Assembly: GCA_016795485.1 (NCBI GenBank)
Contig: JAEUHM010000021.1
Span: 62,001 to 126,000 of the forward strand
Source: Verrucomicrobiaceae bacterium
GTDB lineage: Bacteria; Verrucomicrobiota; Verrucomicrobiia; Verrucomicrobiales; Verrucomicrobiaceae
Length of the DNA: 64,000 nucleotides
Direction of reading: 5' to 3'
Part shown: positions 45,002-54,682 of the stretch, piece by piece
How the letters are laid out: each line of letters opens with the position of its first letter
How positions within the stretch are numbered: position 1 is the first letter of the stretch
Translations under genes and position numbers: made by a program
Notes under the pieces: generated by a model
The model's database searches: none
Told to the model about the DNA's origin: nothing
What the model saw: only the letters and a program-made list of their open reading frames with translations

Positions 45002-46921
45002 ATGTGCGGATTCCTAGGATGGTTCAAGGCTCTTAAACAGCCATGGCAGAAAGCCGAGCGTGCTCACCAGAGCGCCGTGCTCGACGGTCTGACTCATCGT
45101 GGGCCTGATGATGCCGCAGAACTTGATGGGAATGGCTGGTGGCTGGGTTTTCGGCGGCTCGCTATTCAAGATTTGTCAGAACGTGGCAGACAGCCAATGC
45201 GGTTCGGTGATGGTCGGTGGACTTTGGTGTTCAACGGTGAGATCTACAATCATCGGGAACTCAGGCAATCTCTCGGTGACTACCCGTTTCGATCTTCCGG
45301 AGATGCTGAGGTGCTTGGCGCTTTGTTGATGCGGCAGCCGATCACTCAGGTATTGCCCCAACTCCGTGGAATGTTTGCGTTTGCATGGTGGGATCAGCAG
45401 GAGCACGTCCTCCTGGCTGCCAGAGATGGTTTTGGCATCAAGCCACTCTATTACTCTGATGATAGGAGTGGAGATCTTTGGATCGGGTCCGAGGTGAGGT
45501 CCGTTCATGCCCTTGTTGGCAAAAAGTCATCCATCAATGGGAACGCACTTGCCCAATTTCTCCGATGGGGCGCTGTTCAAGCACCCGAGACGATCTACGA
45601 TCAAGTCCAGAGCCTTTTGCCTGGTCACCTCATGCGTTGGAGCATCGCTGGCTGCAAGGTGGAGCCGTGGTTTAGCCCGGAGTGGCCGACCGAAGCGTCC
45701 ACAGGGATGTCTTGGGAAGAGCAGCGGTCGCTTGTGCGTGATACGTTGATCGACAGTGTGCGTGCCCACCTCGTTAGCGATGTGCCAGTTGGGGTATTCC
45801 TGAGCGGCGGATTGGATTCCACCCTGCTCGTGGCTTGCATGAAGCACCTCGGACAATCCAACGTGCAAGCTTTCTCAATCGGGTATGATGAGGGAGCCGG
45901 CGTTCCTGATGAGACGAGTGCAGCAGAGATGACGGCCAAAGAGTTCGGCTGTCAGTTCATCAAGCACAGGCTCGACTCGCAACAAGTGGAGATGGAGTTT
46001 GACTCGTTCATTTCCTCGCTCGATCAGCCGAGCAGTGATGCGCTTAACACTTACTTGGTGGCAAAATTGGCTGCCCAGCATGTTAAAGTAGTGCTCAGCG
46101 GGCTCGGGGCGGACGAATGGTTTGGCGGGTACAACTATCACCGATTGGCATTGATTGGAGCACGCTCACCGTTAATCGGCTCCCCCTTGGGTGATGTTCT
46201 GGCTCCTTTGGCAAGGCGACTACATCAGTCTGCGGGCCTTGCTTGGAGGAACAATCCCGTTCTGCTTGCCCTATGCATGGCCACGGGGGCAGCCGGACAG
46301 ACTGGCCTGGACTGCCAGCAGTATCGCCGGTCCATTCTCGATCCACAGAGTGTCGCTGAGCTTTTGAGAAGGACTAGCAGTGAAGTGGATTTGGTCACTC
46401 GTAATGACTTGGGGTTGCTTTCCCGATCCTGGATGCAGGAAATCATGCTTGCCGAAACAAGGACCTATCTTCCTAACATGCTTCTAAGAGATAATGACAG
46501 CACCAGTATGGCACACTCGCTTGAACTTCGTGTACCAATGGTAGACAAGGAGGTGTTCGCGCTCGCCGGAAGGTTGCCATCCAGTTCCAAAGTTAGCACA
46601 AGATCGGGCAAGTTGATTCTGAGAGCAGCTTTTGAAGAAATGCTGCCATCCTGGATGAAAGGTAAGTCCAACCCAAAGCTCACCTTTACGCTGCCGCTCA
46701 TGAAGTGGCTGTTGAGGCCATGTTGGAGAGAACGACTGCATGACACGCTGTTAAGCTCAGATGCTTTGTTGCTCGAGTGGATCGATCGCAAGATCATCAA
46801 AAGTCATCTTTCGGAATATGAGACGACGGCAAACACAACGAAGGCTGGATGGTCCCTCTGCCAGCCGGTTTGGATGTTGTTGGTGCTTGAGTCATGGCTT
46901 CAAAAACAACGCAGTTCATGA
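45002..46921 (+). CDS. asnB: Asparagine synthase (glutamine-hydrolysing)
   Basis: A 639-residue protein. It begins MCGFLGWF, with cysteine 2 as the glutaminase nucleophile, then GLTHRGPDDAAE and FNGEIYNHREL of the N-terminal hydrolase domain. The synthetase domain has the ATP pyrophosphatase loop VFLSGGLDSTLL and LSGLGADEWFGGY. This converts aspartate to asparagine with glutamine and ATP. Copies beside glycosyltransferases often belong to surface polysaccharide or sugar-modification clusters, and the next gene is a glycosyltransferase with a 4-bp overlap, so that is the likelier role here. Confidence 0.92.
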   Translation: MCGFLGWFKALKQPWQKAERAHQSAVLDGLTHRGPDDAAELDGNGWWLGFRRLAIQDLSERGRQPMRFGDGRWTLVFNGEIYNHRELRQSLGDYPFRSSGDAEVLGALLMRQPITQVLPQLRGMFAFAWWDQQEHVLLAARDGFGIKPLYYSDDRSGDLWIGSEVRSVHALVGKKSSINGNALAQFLRWGAVQAPETIYDQVQSLLPGHLMRWSIAGCKVEPWFSPEWPTEASTGMSWEEQRSLVRDTLIDSVRAHLVSDVPVGVFLSGGLDSTLLVACMKHLGQSNVQAFSIGYDEGAGVPDETSAAEMTAKEFGCQFIKHRLDSQQVEMEFDSFISSLDQPSSDALNTYLVAKLAAQHVKVVLSGLGADEWFGGYNYHRLALIGARSPLIGSPLGDVLAPLARRLHQSAGLAWRNNPVLLALCMATGAAGQTGLDCQQYRRSILDPQSVAELLRRTSSEVDLVTRNDLGLLSRSWMQEIMLAETRTYLPNMLLRDNDSTSMAHSLELRVPMVDKEVFALAGRLPSSSKVSTRSGKLILRAAFEEMLPSWMKGKSNPKLTFTLPLMKWLLRPCWRERLHDTLLSSDALLLEWIDRKIIKSHLSEYETTANTTKAGWSLCQPVWMLLVLESWLQKQRSS

Positions 46922-48099
46922 GCAGGCGAATCGTGCAAGTGTTCAACCGCTATCTTCAGCCTGGTGGTGAGGAGAAATCGGTGGATCGCATTCACGAACA
47001 TCTTCGTGACAGGCATGCAGTCACGCGTTGCCTTTTTGACAGCCGGGAATGGACCGGACATCGAGCACCTTCACGCCTAGCACAGTTAGGCGGACTATTT
47101 TACAATCGCGCCAGCCGTTCAGTGTTCGACGAGATGCTAGTTCGGTCGAAGGCGGAGGTTGCTCTGTTTCACAACATCTATCCGGTAGGTTCGCCATCAC
47201 TCTTCAAGGCTGCCCTGGATGCGAAAGTTCCGGTGGTTCACTTTCTGCACAACTTCAGGCCATTCAGTGTGGGTGGTACATTGTTTGCGAATGGCCAACT
47301 GATGCCTGAAGCACTAGTTGGAAACTACTGGCGAGAAGTGCGGACTGGAAGTTGGCAGGGCAGCGTTTTGAAATCAGCCTTGTTCGCTGTGATGCTGAAG
47401 TGGCTTCATCGCACTGGCTGGTTGAAGAGTGTGAAGCACTGGGTGGCCATTTCTGAGTTTATGAAGGCCCAACTCATCCAAGCGGGGGTTTCGGCCAGCC
47501 AGATCACTGCTTTACGCCACTCGTGGGACGCACTTCCAGAGCAGCCTGCATTTGGTGATGATGGCAGCTACCTTTTTCTTGGTCGCCTTGTTGAGCCAAA
47601 GGGAGTCGAGATGCTTCTGACTACATGGCAGCGATTAAACTCAGGACTTGGATCCAAAACACCAAGGTTGGTCATCGCTGGCGATGGACCAATGCGAGCT
47701 GAGGTCGAGAAAGCAGCAGCGATTCTTCCGTGCATTGACTATGTGGGGCAACTTTCGGGAACAGAGAAGGAATCGGCACTGAGAGCAGCCAGGGCTGTCG
47801 TTGTGCCGTCAGTTTGGTGGGAACCGCTTGGGCTTGTCGTCTATGAAGCTTACGATTATGCCAAACCAGTGCTCGCTGCTCGTTCTGGTGGGCTCACCGA
47901 AACGGTATCGCATGGCGAAACAGGACTTTTGCATGCGCCTGGAGACTGTAGAGAACTAGCGAGGCAAGTTTGCGAGATGGAAGCCTTTTCCGTAGATCGA
48001 CGAAGGCAGTTAGGTGAGAATGGGAGGCGATGGCTGCTTCAGGAAGCGAATCCTGAACAGTGGAAACAGCGAATGGACAACTTGTTGGCCGCTATTTGA
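46918..48099 (+). CDS. Glycosyltransferase family 4 protein
   Basis: A 393-residue GT-B protein. The start is the ATG at 46918, overlapping the asnB stop (ATGA); an ATG at 46894 is in frame but overlaps more. The C-terminal half has SYLFLGRLVEPKGVEML, RLVIAGDGPMRAEVEKAA and VVVPSVWWEPLGLVVYEAY, the donor-binding motif with glutamate. It probably moves a nucleotide-sugar unit to a lipid carrier or polysaccharide. Acceptor unknown. It converges on tatC with no gap. Confidence 0.9.
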   Translation: MSRRIVQVFNRYLQPGGEEKSVDRIHEHLRDRHAVTRCLFDSREWTGHRAPSRLAQLGGLFYNRASRSVFDEMLVRSKAEVALFHNIYPVGSPSLFKAALDAKVPVVHFLHNFRPFSVGGTLFANGQLMPEALVGNYWREVRTGSWQGSVLKSALFAVMLKWLHRTGWLKSVKHWVAISEFMKAQLIQAGVSASQITALRHSWDALPEQPAFGDDGSYLFLGRLVEPKGVEMLLTTWQRLNSGLGSKTPRLVIAGDGPMRAEVEKAAAILPCIDYVGQLSGTEKESALRAARAVVVPSVWWEPLGLVVYEAYDYAKPVLAARSGGLTETVSHGETGLLHAPGDCRELARQVCEMEAFSVDRRRQLGENGRRWLLQEANPEQWKQRMDNLLAAI

Positions 48100-49176
48100 T
48101 CAACCACCAGTGTTCCTCGCCTGATCTTCTTCAGAGTAGTCCTCAAGCGACTTCTCAGAGTCTTTCTTTGGCTCGGAATCCGCTGGGGGCTTAGGCTGAT
48201 CGGTAGGGGCATCCTTCTTGCGATAACCCTCATCGTCATCACCATCGTCGTTCTCGTCGTTGCTGCTCCAGGGGTTGTAGTCGTCGTTGTCCCACGCATC
48301 AGAGGGTCCAGCTTTCTCCAACTCTTCGGCATCTTTCTCGATCTGAGCGTAATACTCAGGATACATCTCACGGTCTTTTTTCTCCATGAAGTAGGCGAGC
48401 CAGATGCAAATCGCGTAAAGGATGTAGAGGGGGCCAGACATCAGAGCCAAGGTCAATACATCCGGAGTGGGCGTGATGATGGCTGCGAACAATGTGATAC
48501 CGATAATGGCATGCCTCCACGTGCTCTTCATGAGCTTGTAGTTCAGAATGTCCAGCTTCACTAAGGCCATCACGATGACTGGCAACTCGAACGCTATGCC
48601 AAAGACGAGCACGAAACGAGTCGCGAAGGTGATGTAGTCACCGAGCGTCCAATCTTGGCGCACACCCATTGAGCGACCAAACTCCTCGAAGAAGTACAAT
48701 GCTTTCGGGAGCACCACGAAGTAGGCAAACGTTACTCCGGTCAAGAATAAGCCAGCACCCACTGCAATGGCGGGGAAGAGGAGTTTCTTCTCGTTGTCCT
48801 TTAGGCCCGGCAAGATGAACTGGAGGATGAACAACAGCAGCAGCGGAAATGAAATGATTACCGCAGCGATGAGCGAGAGGTTCACCATGGCCATGAACGT
48901 CTCGGCTGGTCCATTCGACCGGAGGTAATTGATGGTCTCCTCCATCGTCTTCACGATTCCAGCGTTTAGAAGCGGAAGCTTGATGAAGTAGAACAACTGC
49001 TTGTGGAAAACGAACGTGCCAATCACCGAAAGGATGATCGTGAGCACCATGCGCACGATCATAGTGCGCAAGTCCTCAAGGTGTTCTAGGAAGGGCTTCT
49101 CCTCATCCTCTTTGGCCAAGTTGAGCGCGAACTTCTCGCGCGCCTTGAAGACTTTATTCAGTATTCCTTGCCACAT
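48100..49176 (-). CDS. tatC: Twin-arginine translocase subunit TatC
   Basis: A 358-residue protein. The TatC signatures are FLEHLEDLRTMIVRM near the start and a conserved loop before the third span; six hydrophobic spans fill residues about 35-270. TatC is the receptor for folded twin-arginine proteins. The protein is about 100 residues longer than typical TatC because of a strongly acidic and lysine/proline-rich tail (DNDDYNPWSSNDENDDGDDD and onward). No tatA or tatB is near. It lies 38 bp downstream of argH on the same strand. Confidence 0.95.
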   Translation of the reverse strand: MWQGILNKVFKAREKFALNLAKEDEEKPFLEHLEDLRTMIVRMVLTIILSVIGTFVFHKQLFYFIKLPLLNAGIVKTMEETINYLRSNGPAETFMAMVNLSLIAAVIISFPLLLLFILQFILPGLKDNEKKLLFPAIAVGAGLFLTGVTFAYFVVLPKALYFFEEFGRSMGVRQDWTLGDYITFATRFVLVFGIAFELPVIVMALVKLDILNYKLMKSTWRHAIIGITLFAAIITPTPDVLTLALMSGPLYILYAICIWLAYFMEKKDREMYPEYYAQIEKDAEELEKAGPSDAWDNDDYNPWSSNDENDDGDDDEGYRKKDAPTDQPKPPADSEPKKDSEKSLEDYSEEDQARNTGG

Positions 49177-49213
49177 ACGGATTTACCAACGTTCCAGACG
49201 ATCTTTGATTAGT

Positions 49214-50581
49214 TTAGGCACCGAGCGCCTTTCTCCAGCGTTGCAACTGCGCACTCACGTTATCAGGGCTCGGCGCTCCTGGATTTTTTCTGGCTTTGAG
49301 GGCTGTTTCGACGTCGAGCACCGCAAAGACATCTTGCTCAAAGCCCGTCCAGAACTGGCGATACTCGTCCAAGGTGAGTTCAGAGAAACTTCTGCCTTCA
49401 GCGATGGAGAAAGCCACGAGCTTGCCGATGACTTCGTGCCCCTGACGGAAGGGCAGGCCTTTTTTGACCACGTAGTCGGCAAGGTCTGTTGCGAGGAGCA
49501 TCGGATCGCTCGTAGCGGCCCTAGTTTTGTCTTCTTTGACGGTCAATCCTGCCATCATCTCAGCAAACACAGCAAGCGCGGCCTTGATGGTATCGACCGA
49601 ATCAAAGAGCGGCTCTTTGTCTTCCTGCAAGTCGCGATTGTAGGTCATCGGCAGTCCTTTGAGCAGAGTGAGAAGCGACATCAGATTGCCCACAAGCCGT
49701 CCTGTCTTGCCGCGAGTGAGCTCTGCGACATCGGGATTCTTTTTTTGTGGCATCAGGCTGGAGCCTGTTGTGTGAGCATCGCTAAGACTGACGAAACCGA
49801 ACTCGGCACTGACCCAAAGGATGACATCTTCACTTAATCTGGAGAGGTGAACACCGCAAAGAGCGATGGCGAACAGCACTTCGGCCACGTAGTCACGGTC
49901 ACTCACGGCGTCCATGCTGTTTTGCGTGATTGCTGGGAACTCTAGCTCTTTTGCAACCAGTTCACGGTCCAGGAGAATAGTGGAACCGGCGAGTGCGCCC
50001 GAGCCGAGAGGCATGACGTTGATCCGCTTGAGCGAATCACTCAATCTGCTGACATCTCGCTCAAACATCTCGATGTAGGCCAGGAGATGGTGGCCAAAGA
50101 GCACGGGCTGCCCGCGCTGAAGGTGAGTGTAGCCCGGCAGAACGGCATTCGGGTGGCGCTCGGCACACTCCACGAGCGAGCGCTGCATTTCCCGCAATGC
50201 CGCAATGATCTGCCCCACTTCCTCGCGGCAATACATGCGCACATCGAGCGCGACTTGGTCATTACGACTGCGTCCTGTGTGGAGCTTTGCGCCAGCGGCA
50301 CCGATCCGGCGCGTCAGCTCGGACTCGATGTTCATGTGAACGTCTTCCAAATCCTCCCGCCACTCGAACTTGCCGTTCTGAATGTCAGCAAGGATGCCAT
50401 TTAGCCCGTTTTCGATCGCCGACTGCTCTTCTGCGGTGATGATCCCGGCTTTCAGAAGTGCCTTAGACTGGGCGATGGAGCCGCGAATATCATGGGGATA
50501 GAGCCGATGATCAAACGACACGGACTCTCCATAGCGCTGCACGAGCGCGCTGGTTGGCTGGCTGAAACGTCCTTTCCACAT
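49214..50581 (-). CDS. argH: Argininosuccinate lyase
   Basis: A 455-residue protein of usual length. The superfamily signature GSSLMPQKKNPDVAEL is present, with HTGRSRNDQVALD and LPGYTHLQRGQPVLFGHHL. It splits argininosuccinate into arginine and fumarate, the last step of arginine synthesis, in the cytoplasm as a tetramer. ATG 50581; 131 bp separates it from the divergent alcohol dehydrogenase gene. Confidence 0.97.
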   Translation of the reverse strand: MWKGRFSQPTSALVQRYGESVSFDHRLYPHDIRGSIAQSKALLKAGIITAEEQSAIENGLNGILADIQNGKFEWREDLEDVHMNIESELTRRIGAAGAKLHTGRSRNDQVALDVRMYCREEVGQIIAALREMQRSLVECAERHPNAVLPGYTHLQRGQPVLFGHHLLAYIEMFERDVSRLSDSLKRINVMPLGSGALAGSTILLDRELVAKELEFPAITQNSMDAVSDRDYVAEVLFAIALCGVHLSRLSEDVILWVSAEFGFVSLSDAHTTGSSLMPQKKNPDVAELTRGKTGRLVGNLMSLLTLLKGLPMTYNRDLQEDKEPLFDSVDTIKAALAVFAEMMAGLTVKEDKTRAATSDPMLLATDLADYVVKKGLPFRQGHEVIGKLVAFSIAEGRSFSELTLDEYRQFWTGFEQDVFAVLDVETALKARKNPGAPSPDNVSAQLQRWRKALGA

Positions 50582-50712
50582 GGCTTAAGGGGCCGCCAAC
50601 CTAGCCCCGGCACTGTGCCGCGCAACCAGGGAAAGCATTTAGCAGCATTCGCCAGAACTGAACAAAAAGCGCTGGCCAGACTCCAAGGAAGTCTGGATGA
50701 TCCAGGTCCTTC

Positions 50713-51822
50713 ATGAACGCACTCGCCGCAGTTTTGTATGAACAAGGTAGCCCCCTTCAACTGGAGGAGGTGGAGGTCCTTCCGCCGCAGCGCGGTGAGG
50801 TGACGGTGCGGATGAAGGCCGCCGGGGTCTGCCACAGTGACTACCACGTGATGAGTGGGGACTTGAAGATGCCTATGCCGATCATTTTAGGCCATGAAGG
50901 GGCAGGCGTAGTGGAGGCAGTGGGTGAGGGCGTCACGTCCGTCGCTGTCGGTGACCATGTGATTCTAATGTGGCGCGGCCCCTGTGGTCGATGTGACTTC
51001 TGTGCCCGTGGACGGCCCGCGCTCTGTGAGATGGGCACCGCCATGCGCTTCAATGGCACCATGCCAGATGGAACCCTGCGGTTTCGGAATCATCGTGGAG
51101 AAGGCATTCGGCACTATGCAGGCGTTTCAGCGTTCTCTTCTGCCGCGACGATGCCGGAGGCCTCAGTCGTGAAGATTCCGCACTCGTTCTCATTTGCCAA
51201 GGCAGCGCTGATTGGCTGTGGAGTCATCACGGGTGTAGGTGCAGTCACCAATGCAGCTGCGGTGCAACTGGGCTCTACGGTGGCAGTCTTTGGTGTCGGA
51301 GGGATCGGCCTCAATGTGGTGCAAGGAGCACGCATGGTGGGCGCTAGGCAGATCATTGCCGTGGATGTGCATGACCAGAAGCTAGAGGATGCGCGGATTT
51401 TTGGGGCCACTGACGTGGTGAACGCTAAGAACCTCGATGCGGTGGAGGCTGTGCGTGGTCTTACCGAGGGCAGGGGCGTCGATTTTGCTTTTGAGGCGGT
51501 CGGAGATGCGAGTTTGATCGCTCAAGCGTTTGATGCCACTCGCAAGGGTGGAAAGTGCGTGGTGGTGGGCATCGCGCGTGCTGAGGCGCGAGCTCCTATC
51601 AACGTGAATCAGCTCGTGTATGCAGAGAAATCGCTCATTGGCAGTCTTTACGGCACGACTAGGCCAAGGCAGGATTTAATCACGTTGATTCAAATGCATG
51701 AGAACGGCGGACTCATGCTCGATGAGTTGATCACGCGAACATGGAAGCTCGAAGATATCAATGAGGCCTATGAGGCGCTCGTGGCAGGGAAAGTGCGCCG
51801 AAGTTTGATCTTGTGGGACTAA
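50713..51822 (+). CDS. Zinc-dependent alcohol dehydrogenase, class III-like
   Basis: A 369-residue medium-chain dehydrogenase. Catalytic zinc ligands are cysteine 40 and histidine 61 with glutamate 62 (GVCHSDYH, LGHEGAGVV). The structural zinc site has cysteines 91, 94, 97 and 105 (CGRCDFCARGRPALC). The NAD(P) fold shows VAVFGVGGIGLNVVQGA. The substrate class cannot be set from sequence; the overall pattern is nearest to the glutathione-dependent formaldehyde dehydrogenase and related groups. Confidence 0.92.
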   Translation: MNALAAVLYEQGSPLQLEEVEVLPPQRGEVTVRMKAAGVCHSDYHVMSGDLKMPMPIILGHEGAGVVEAVGEGVTSVAVGDHVILMWRGPCGRCDFCARGRPALCEMGTAMRFNGTMPDGTLRFRNHRGEGIRHYAGVSAFSSAATMPEASVVKIPHSFSFAKAALIGCGVITGVGAVTNAAAVQLGSTVAVFGVGGIGLNVVQGARMVGARQIIAVDVHDQKLEDARIFGATDVVNAKNLDAVEAVRGLTEGRGVDFAFEAVGDASLIAQAFDATRKGGKCVVVGIARAEARAPINVNQLVYAEKSLIGSLYGTTRPRQDLITLIQMHENGGLMLDELITRTWKLEDINEAYEALVAGKVRRSLILWD

Positions 51823-51875
51823 CTTCAGCATAGCCATATCGCCGCTGTTGTCGTAGAATCCTCCCTCACACCCCC

Positions 51876-53693
51876 ATGCTATCAACCCAGCAGATCGATC
51901 CCACCCGAAGCGGCCAGGCTAGGCGTTTCCTGCCTGTGAAGTGGATCGTGAACGCGTGGCGCTGGTTGTTCCCGAAGACCCAAGCGGACAAAGACCGACA
52001 AGCGAAAGGACCTCGACTTCTAGCGCAGATTTTCTTGGTGTTGTTTTGTCTGATGATGATCGCAGGGGCGGTGATCTATGCCAAACCGATCAAAGACACC
52101 TACGATGAGTGGCGGTCCAAGCGCCTCATTCGTGATGCGGAGAAGCATCTCAAAGAAGGTGACCCAATCAAGGCCTACCTTGCAGCTCAAGAGGCACAGC
52201 AGTTGAGTCCTGACTACATCCCAGCCCTTCGTGTGCTGGCGCAGTTGCTTACTTCTGCTGGTCAGAATCAAGCCATCTATTTTTGGCAACGACTGGAGAA
52301 GTTTGGTGCCAATACGCTGGAAGACGACGTTGGCCATGTGCGCGCTCTTCTTCGGCTCAGCCGGTCAAAAGAGGCCGAAGACGCACTCACTGACTTGCTA
52401 GACAAGCACCCAGCCAACCCGCAACTCATCAAACTGGGCGAGGAGGTTTGGGGCAAGTCCGGGGCGGATCAGCGCCATCTCACAAAGATGCGCCACTTCC
52501 TTCAGGCAAATCCAGAAGATCGCGATAGCGCCCTCCTGACGGCTCGGCGAGAGCTCGCATCGGAAAATGCCGACGATAGGCTGCTCGGACGTGCTAGCTA
52601 TTTCGCTCTCGCACAAGGCAAGGACGCCGTGGCTCTTACGGCGCTACGAGATTTGTCCATGCTTGAAGATCTCACGCCCGCAGAGCGACATGAGATTGCT
52701 GAACTGACGCTGAATCATCCTAATGCTCAGGAGGGAGATCGAGTCATGGCGTTTGATCACCGTGTCAAAAATGACCCACTGAATAAGAATCGGTTGATCG
52801 AGCAGGAACTGATTCGCACACGCGATCTCAAACGGGATGACCTTTACCCTATCTGCCGCTGGCTTGCATTGAACCGTGAGTTTAATCGACTCGTCGCCAT
52901 CACGAACGTGCAGGAGATTAAGACGCATGAGCTTCTGCTTCTCAACTATATGGGTGCGCTTAGCATGCTGGGTCGCCTGTCTGAGCTTGAGGATCTCGTG
53001 GAAGACCCAGAGACTCACATTTCGGTCGGCTCGCGTTCCTTCTATCGTGCACATCTTGCTCTGGTGAAAGGTATGTCAGCTGGCACGCTCGATCGGGACA
53101 AACTGTTGGATCTCCTGAATCGTGCCAAGGAAGCTGCCTTCAAAGAACGCCGGGCAGACATGCTAATGCGTCTCGCGGAGTATGCAGAGAGTCATATGTT
53201 TCCGTCCGTTGCTCTTGAGGTTTACAAGATGGGGGCATTGAGCTTGAAGCAGAACGTCCGGCAGTTTTTTGCAGGCTGGATGCGCCTCGCCTTAGCTACA
53301 GGAGACACAAAATCCTATCGTCACGCGGCTCGAGAAGGCGGTAGAAGGTGGCCCGACGATCAGAACTTCATCGATGGTGCGATTTACGCTGACTTGCTCA
53401 TTGGCGAGAACGTGGAGCGGCAACTGAGCCGTGCGAGGAAGCAGTTGGAACTGCGTCCAGATGATTCATCACGCAAACTACTGGTAGCCCTCGGCTATTG
53501 GAGGTTAGGAGATGAGGCCACGGCGGTCCGGAACATGCAGGGGATTGACTCCGAGGACGTCGGCGGCCCTGGTCGCAAGGCGGTTTATGCCGCCCTGGCT
53601 CACCGCGGCGGAGTCTTGAAGGAATCAATGCCGCTGGACGAAAAGCTCAAGATGCTGCCTGAAGAAAAAGATCTTTGGGAGCGTTTGAGGTAG
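51876..53693 (+). CDS. Membrane-anchored TPR-like protein, function unknown
   Basis: A 605-residue protein. One transmembrane segment (about 52-72, IFLVLFCLMMIAGAVIY) is followed by a long helical region with tetratricopeptide-like repeats (AEKHLKEGDPIKAYLAAQEAQ shortened here, PDYIPALRVLAQLL, PDDSSRKLLVALGYWRLGDEATA). It has no catalytic motif. It is probably a scaffold on the periplasmic side. The next gene begins 3 bp after its stop. Confidence 0.78.
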   Translation: MLSTQQIDPTRSGQARRFLPVKWIVNAWRWLFPKTQADKDRQAKGPRLLAQIFLVLFCLMMIAGAVIYAKPIKDTYDEWRSKRLIRDAEKHLKEGDPIKAYLAAQEAQQLSPDYIPALRVLAQLLTSAGQNQAIYFWQRLEKFGANTLEDDVGHVRALLRLSRSKEAEDALTDLLDKHPANPQLIKLGEEVWGKSGADQRHLTKMRHFLQANPEDRDSALLTARRELASENADDRLLGRASYFALAQGKDAVALTALRDLSMLEDLTPAERHEIAELTLNHPNAQEGDRVMAFDHRVKNDPLNKNRLIEQELIRTRDLKRDDLYPICRWLALNREFNRLVAITNVQEIKTHELLLLNYMGALSMLGRLSELEDLVEDPETHISVGSRSFYRAHLALVKGMSAGTLDRDKLLDLLNRAKEAAFKERRADMLMRLAEYAESHMFPSVALEVYKMGALSLKQNVRQFFAGWMRLALATGDTKSYRHAAREGGRRWPDDQNFIDGAIYADLLIGENVERQLSRARKQLELRPDDSSRKLLVALGYWRLGDEATAVRNMQGIDSEDVGGPGRKAVYAALAHRGGVLKESMPLDEKLKMLPEEKDLWERLR

Positions 53694-53696
53694 ACC

Positions 53697-54677
53697 ATGT
53701 TTTTGTCCCACCGCACTTTTCTTGCTTTAAGTCTCAGTCTTTCCATCTGCCCGGCTGCCACTGCCGACATTTCCGTCGAAAAGTCTGACGCAGGAGCTGT
53801 GGTGAAGGTGGATGGGCAGTTTTTCACTGAGTATGTCACGCTGAGCGAGTCCAAGCCCATTCTTTACCCGATCATCGGACCTACGGGCAAAAAAATGACT
53901 CGCGACTATCCGATGGTGAAGGACTCTCAGAATGAAGAGCATGATCATCCTCATCACCGCTCATTTTGGTTTACCCACATGGAGGTGAACAATTGGAACT
54001 TCTGGGCTGAAAAGACTTCTTTTGGCAAAAAAGAGGTCAACAACCTTGGCATGACCAAACATCGGGAGTTCACCAAGCTCGAAGGCGGCAAGGACAAGGG
54101 GGTCATCCACTCCGTCACCGACTGGATTGCTGGTGATGGCAAAAAGCAGCTCGAAGACGAGCGCCGGATTACCTTTTCAGCCACTCCAGATGCGCGCATC
54201 ATTGATTTCGACATCGACCTTAAGGCTACTGAGAGCGATGTGGAGTGGGGCGACAACAAGGATGGCACTTTTGGGCTTCGAGTAGCGAGCAGCATGGATG
54301 TAAAACACAAAGAGGCCAAGGGTGAGCCTGGACGTATCGTCAACGCGGAAGGCCTCATAGATGCCGCAGCATGGGGCAAGCGCTCCAACTGGGTGGACTA
54401 CAGCGGCAAGGTGGAGGGGGATCACCTCGGTGTGGCGATTCTTGATCATCCAGCCTCGTTCCGCCATCCTACTCCATGGCATGTCCGCGAGTATGGCCTG
54501 TTCTGCGCCAATCCGTTCGGCCTTCAGGATTTCGACAAGGCCAGCGCTCCAGGCACTTACGTTCAGAAGAAGGGTGAGACGATGAAGTTCCGCTTCAGAG
54601 TCATTTTTCACAAAGGCGACGAGAAGGCTGCTGACATCGCAAAAGCCTACGAAGCATATTCTACTGAGACGAAGTAG
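53697..54677 (+). CDS. Exported PmoA-family (DUF6807) protein
   Basis: A 326-residue protein with a signal peptide (LALSLSLSICPAATA). It shows the PF14100 pattern: LYPIIGPTGKKMTRDYPM, DHPHHRSFWFTHMEVN and DHPASFRHPTPWHVREYGLF. These proteins are common in Planctomycetes and Verrucomicrobia; the family name comes from a methane oxygenase label but no such activity is established, and the fold suggests a sugar-related enzyme. It follows the TPR gene by 3 bp and converges on the DUF2726 gene. Confidence 0.85.
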   Translation: MFLSHRTFLALSLSLSICPAATADISVEKSDAGAVVKVDGQFFTEYVTLSESKPILYPIIGPTGKKMTRDYPMVKDSQNEEHDHPHHRSFWFTHMEVNNWNFWAEKTSFGKKEVNNLGMTKHREFTKLEGGKDKGVIHSVTDWIAGDGKKQLEDERRITFSATPDARIIDFDIDLKATESDVEWGDNKDGTFGLRVASSMDVKHKEAKGEPGRIVNAEGLIDAAAWGKRSNWVDYSGKVEGDHLGVAILDHPASFRHPTPWHVREYGLFCANPFGLQDFDKASAPGTYVQKKGETMKFRFRVIFHKGDEKAADIAKAYEAYSTETK

Positions 54678-54682
54678 AACGG

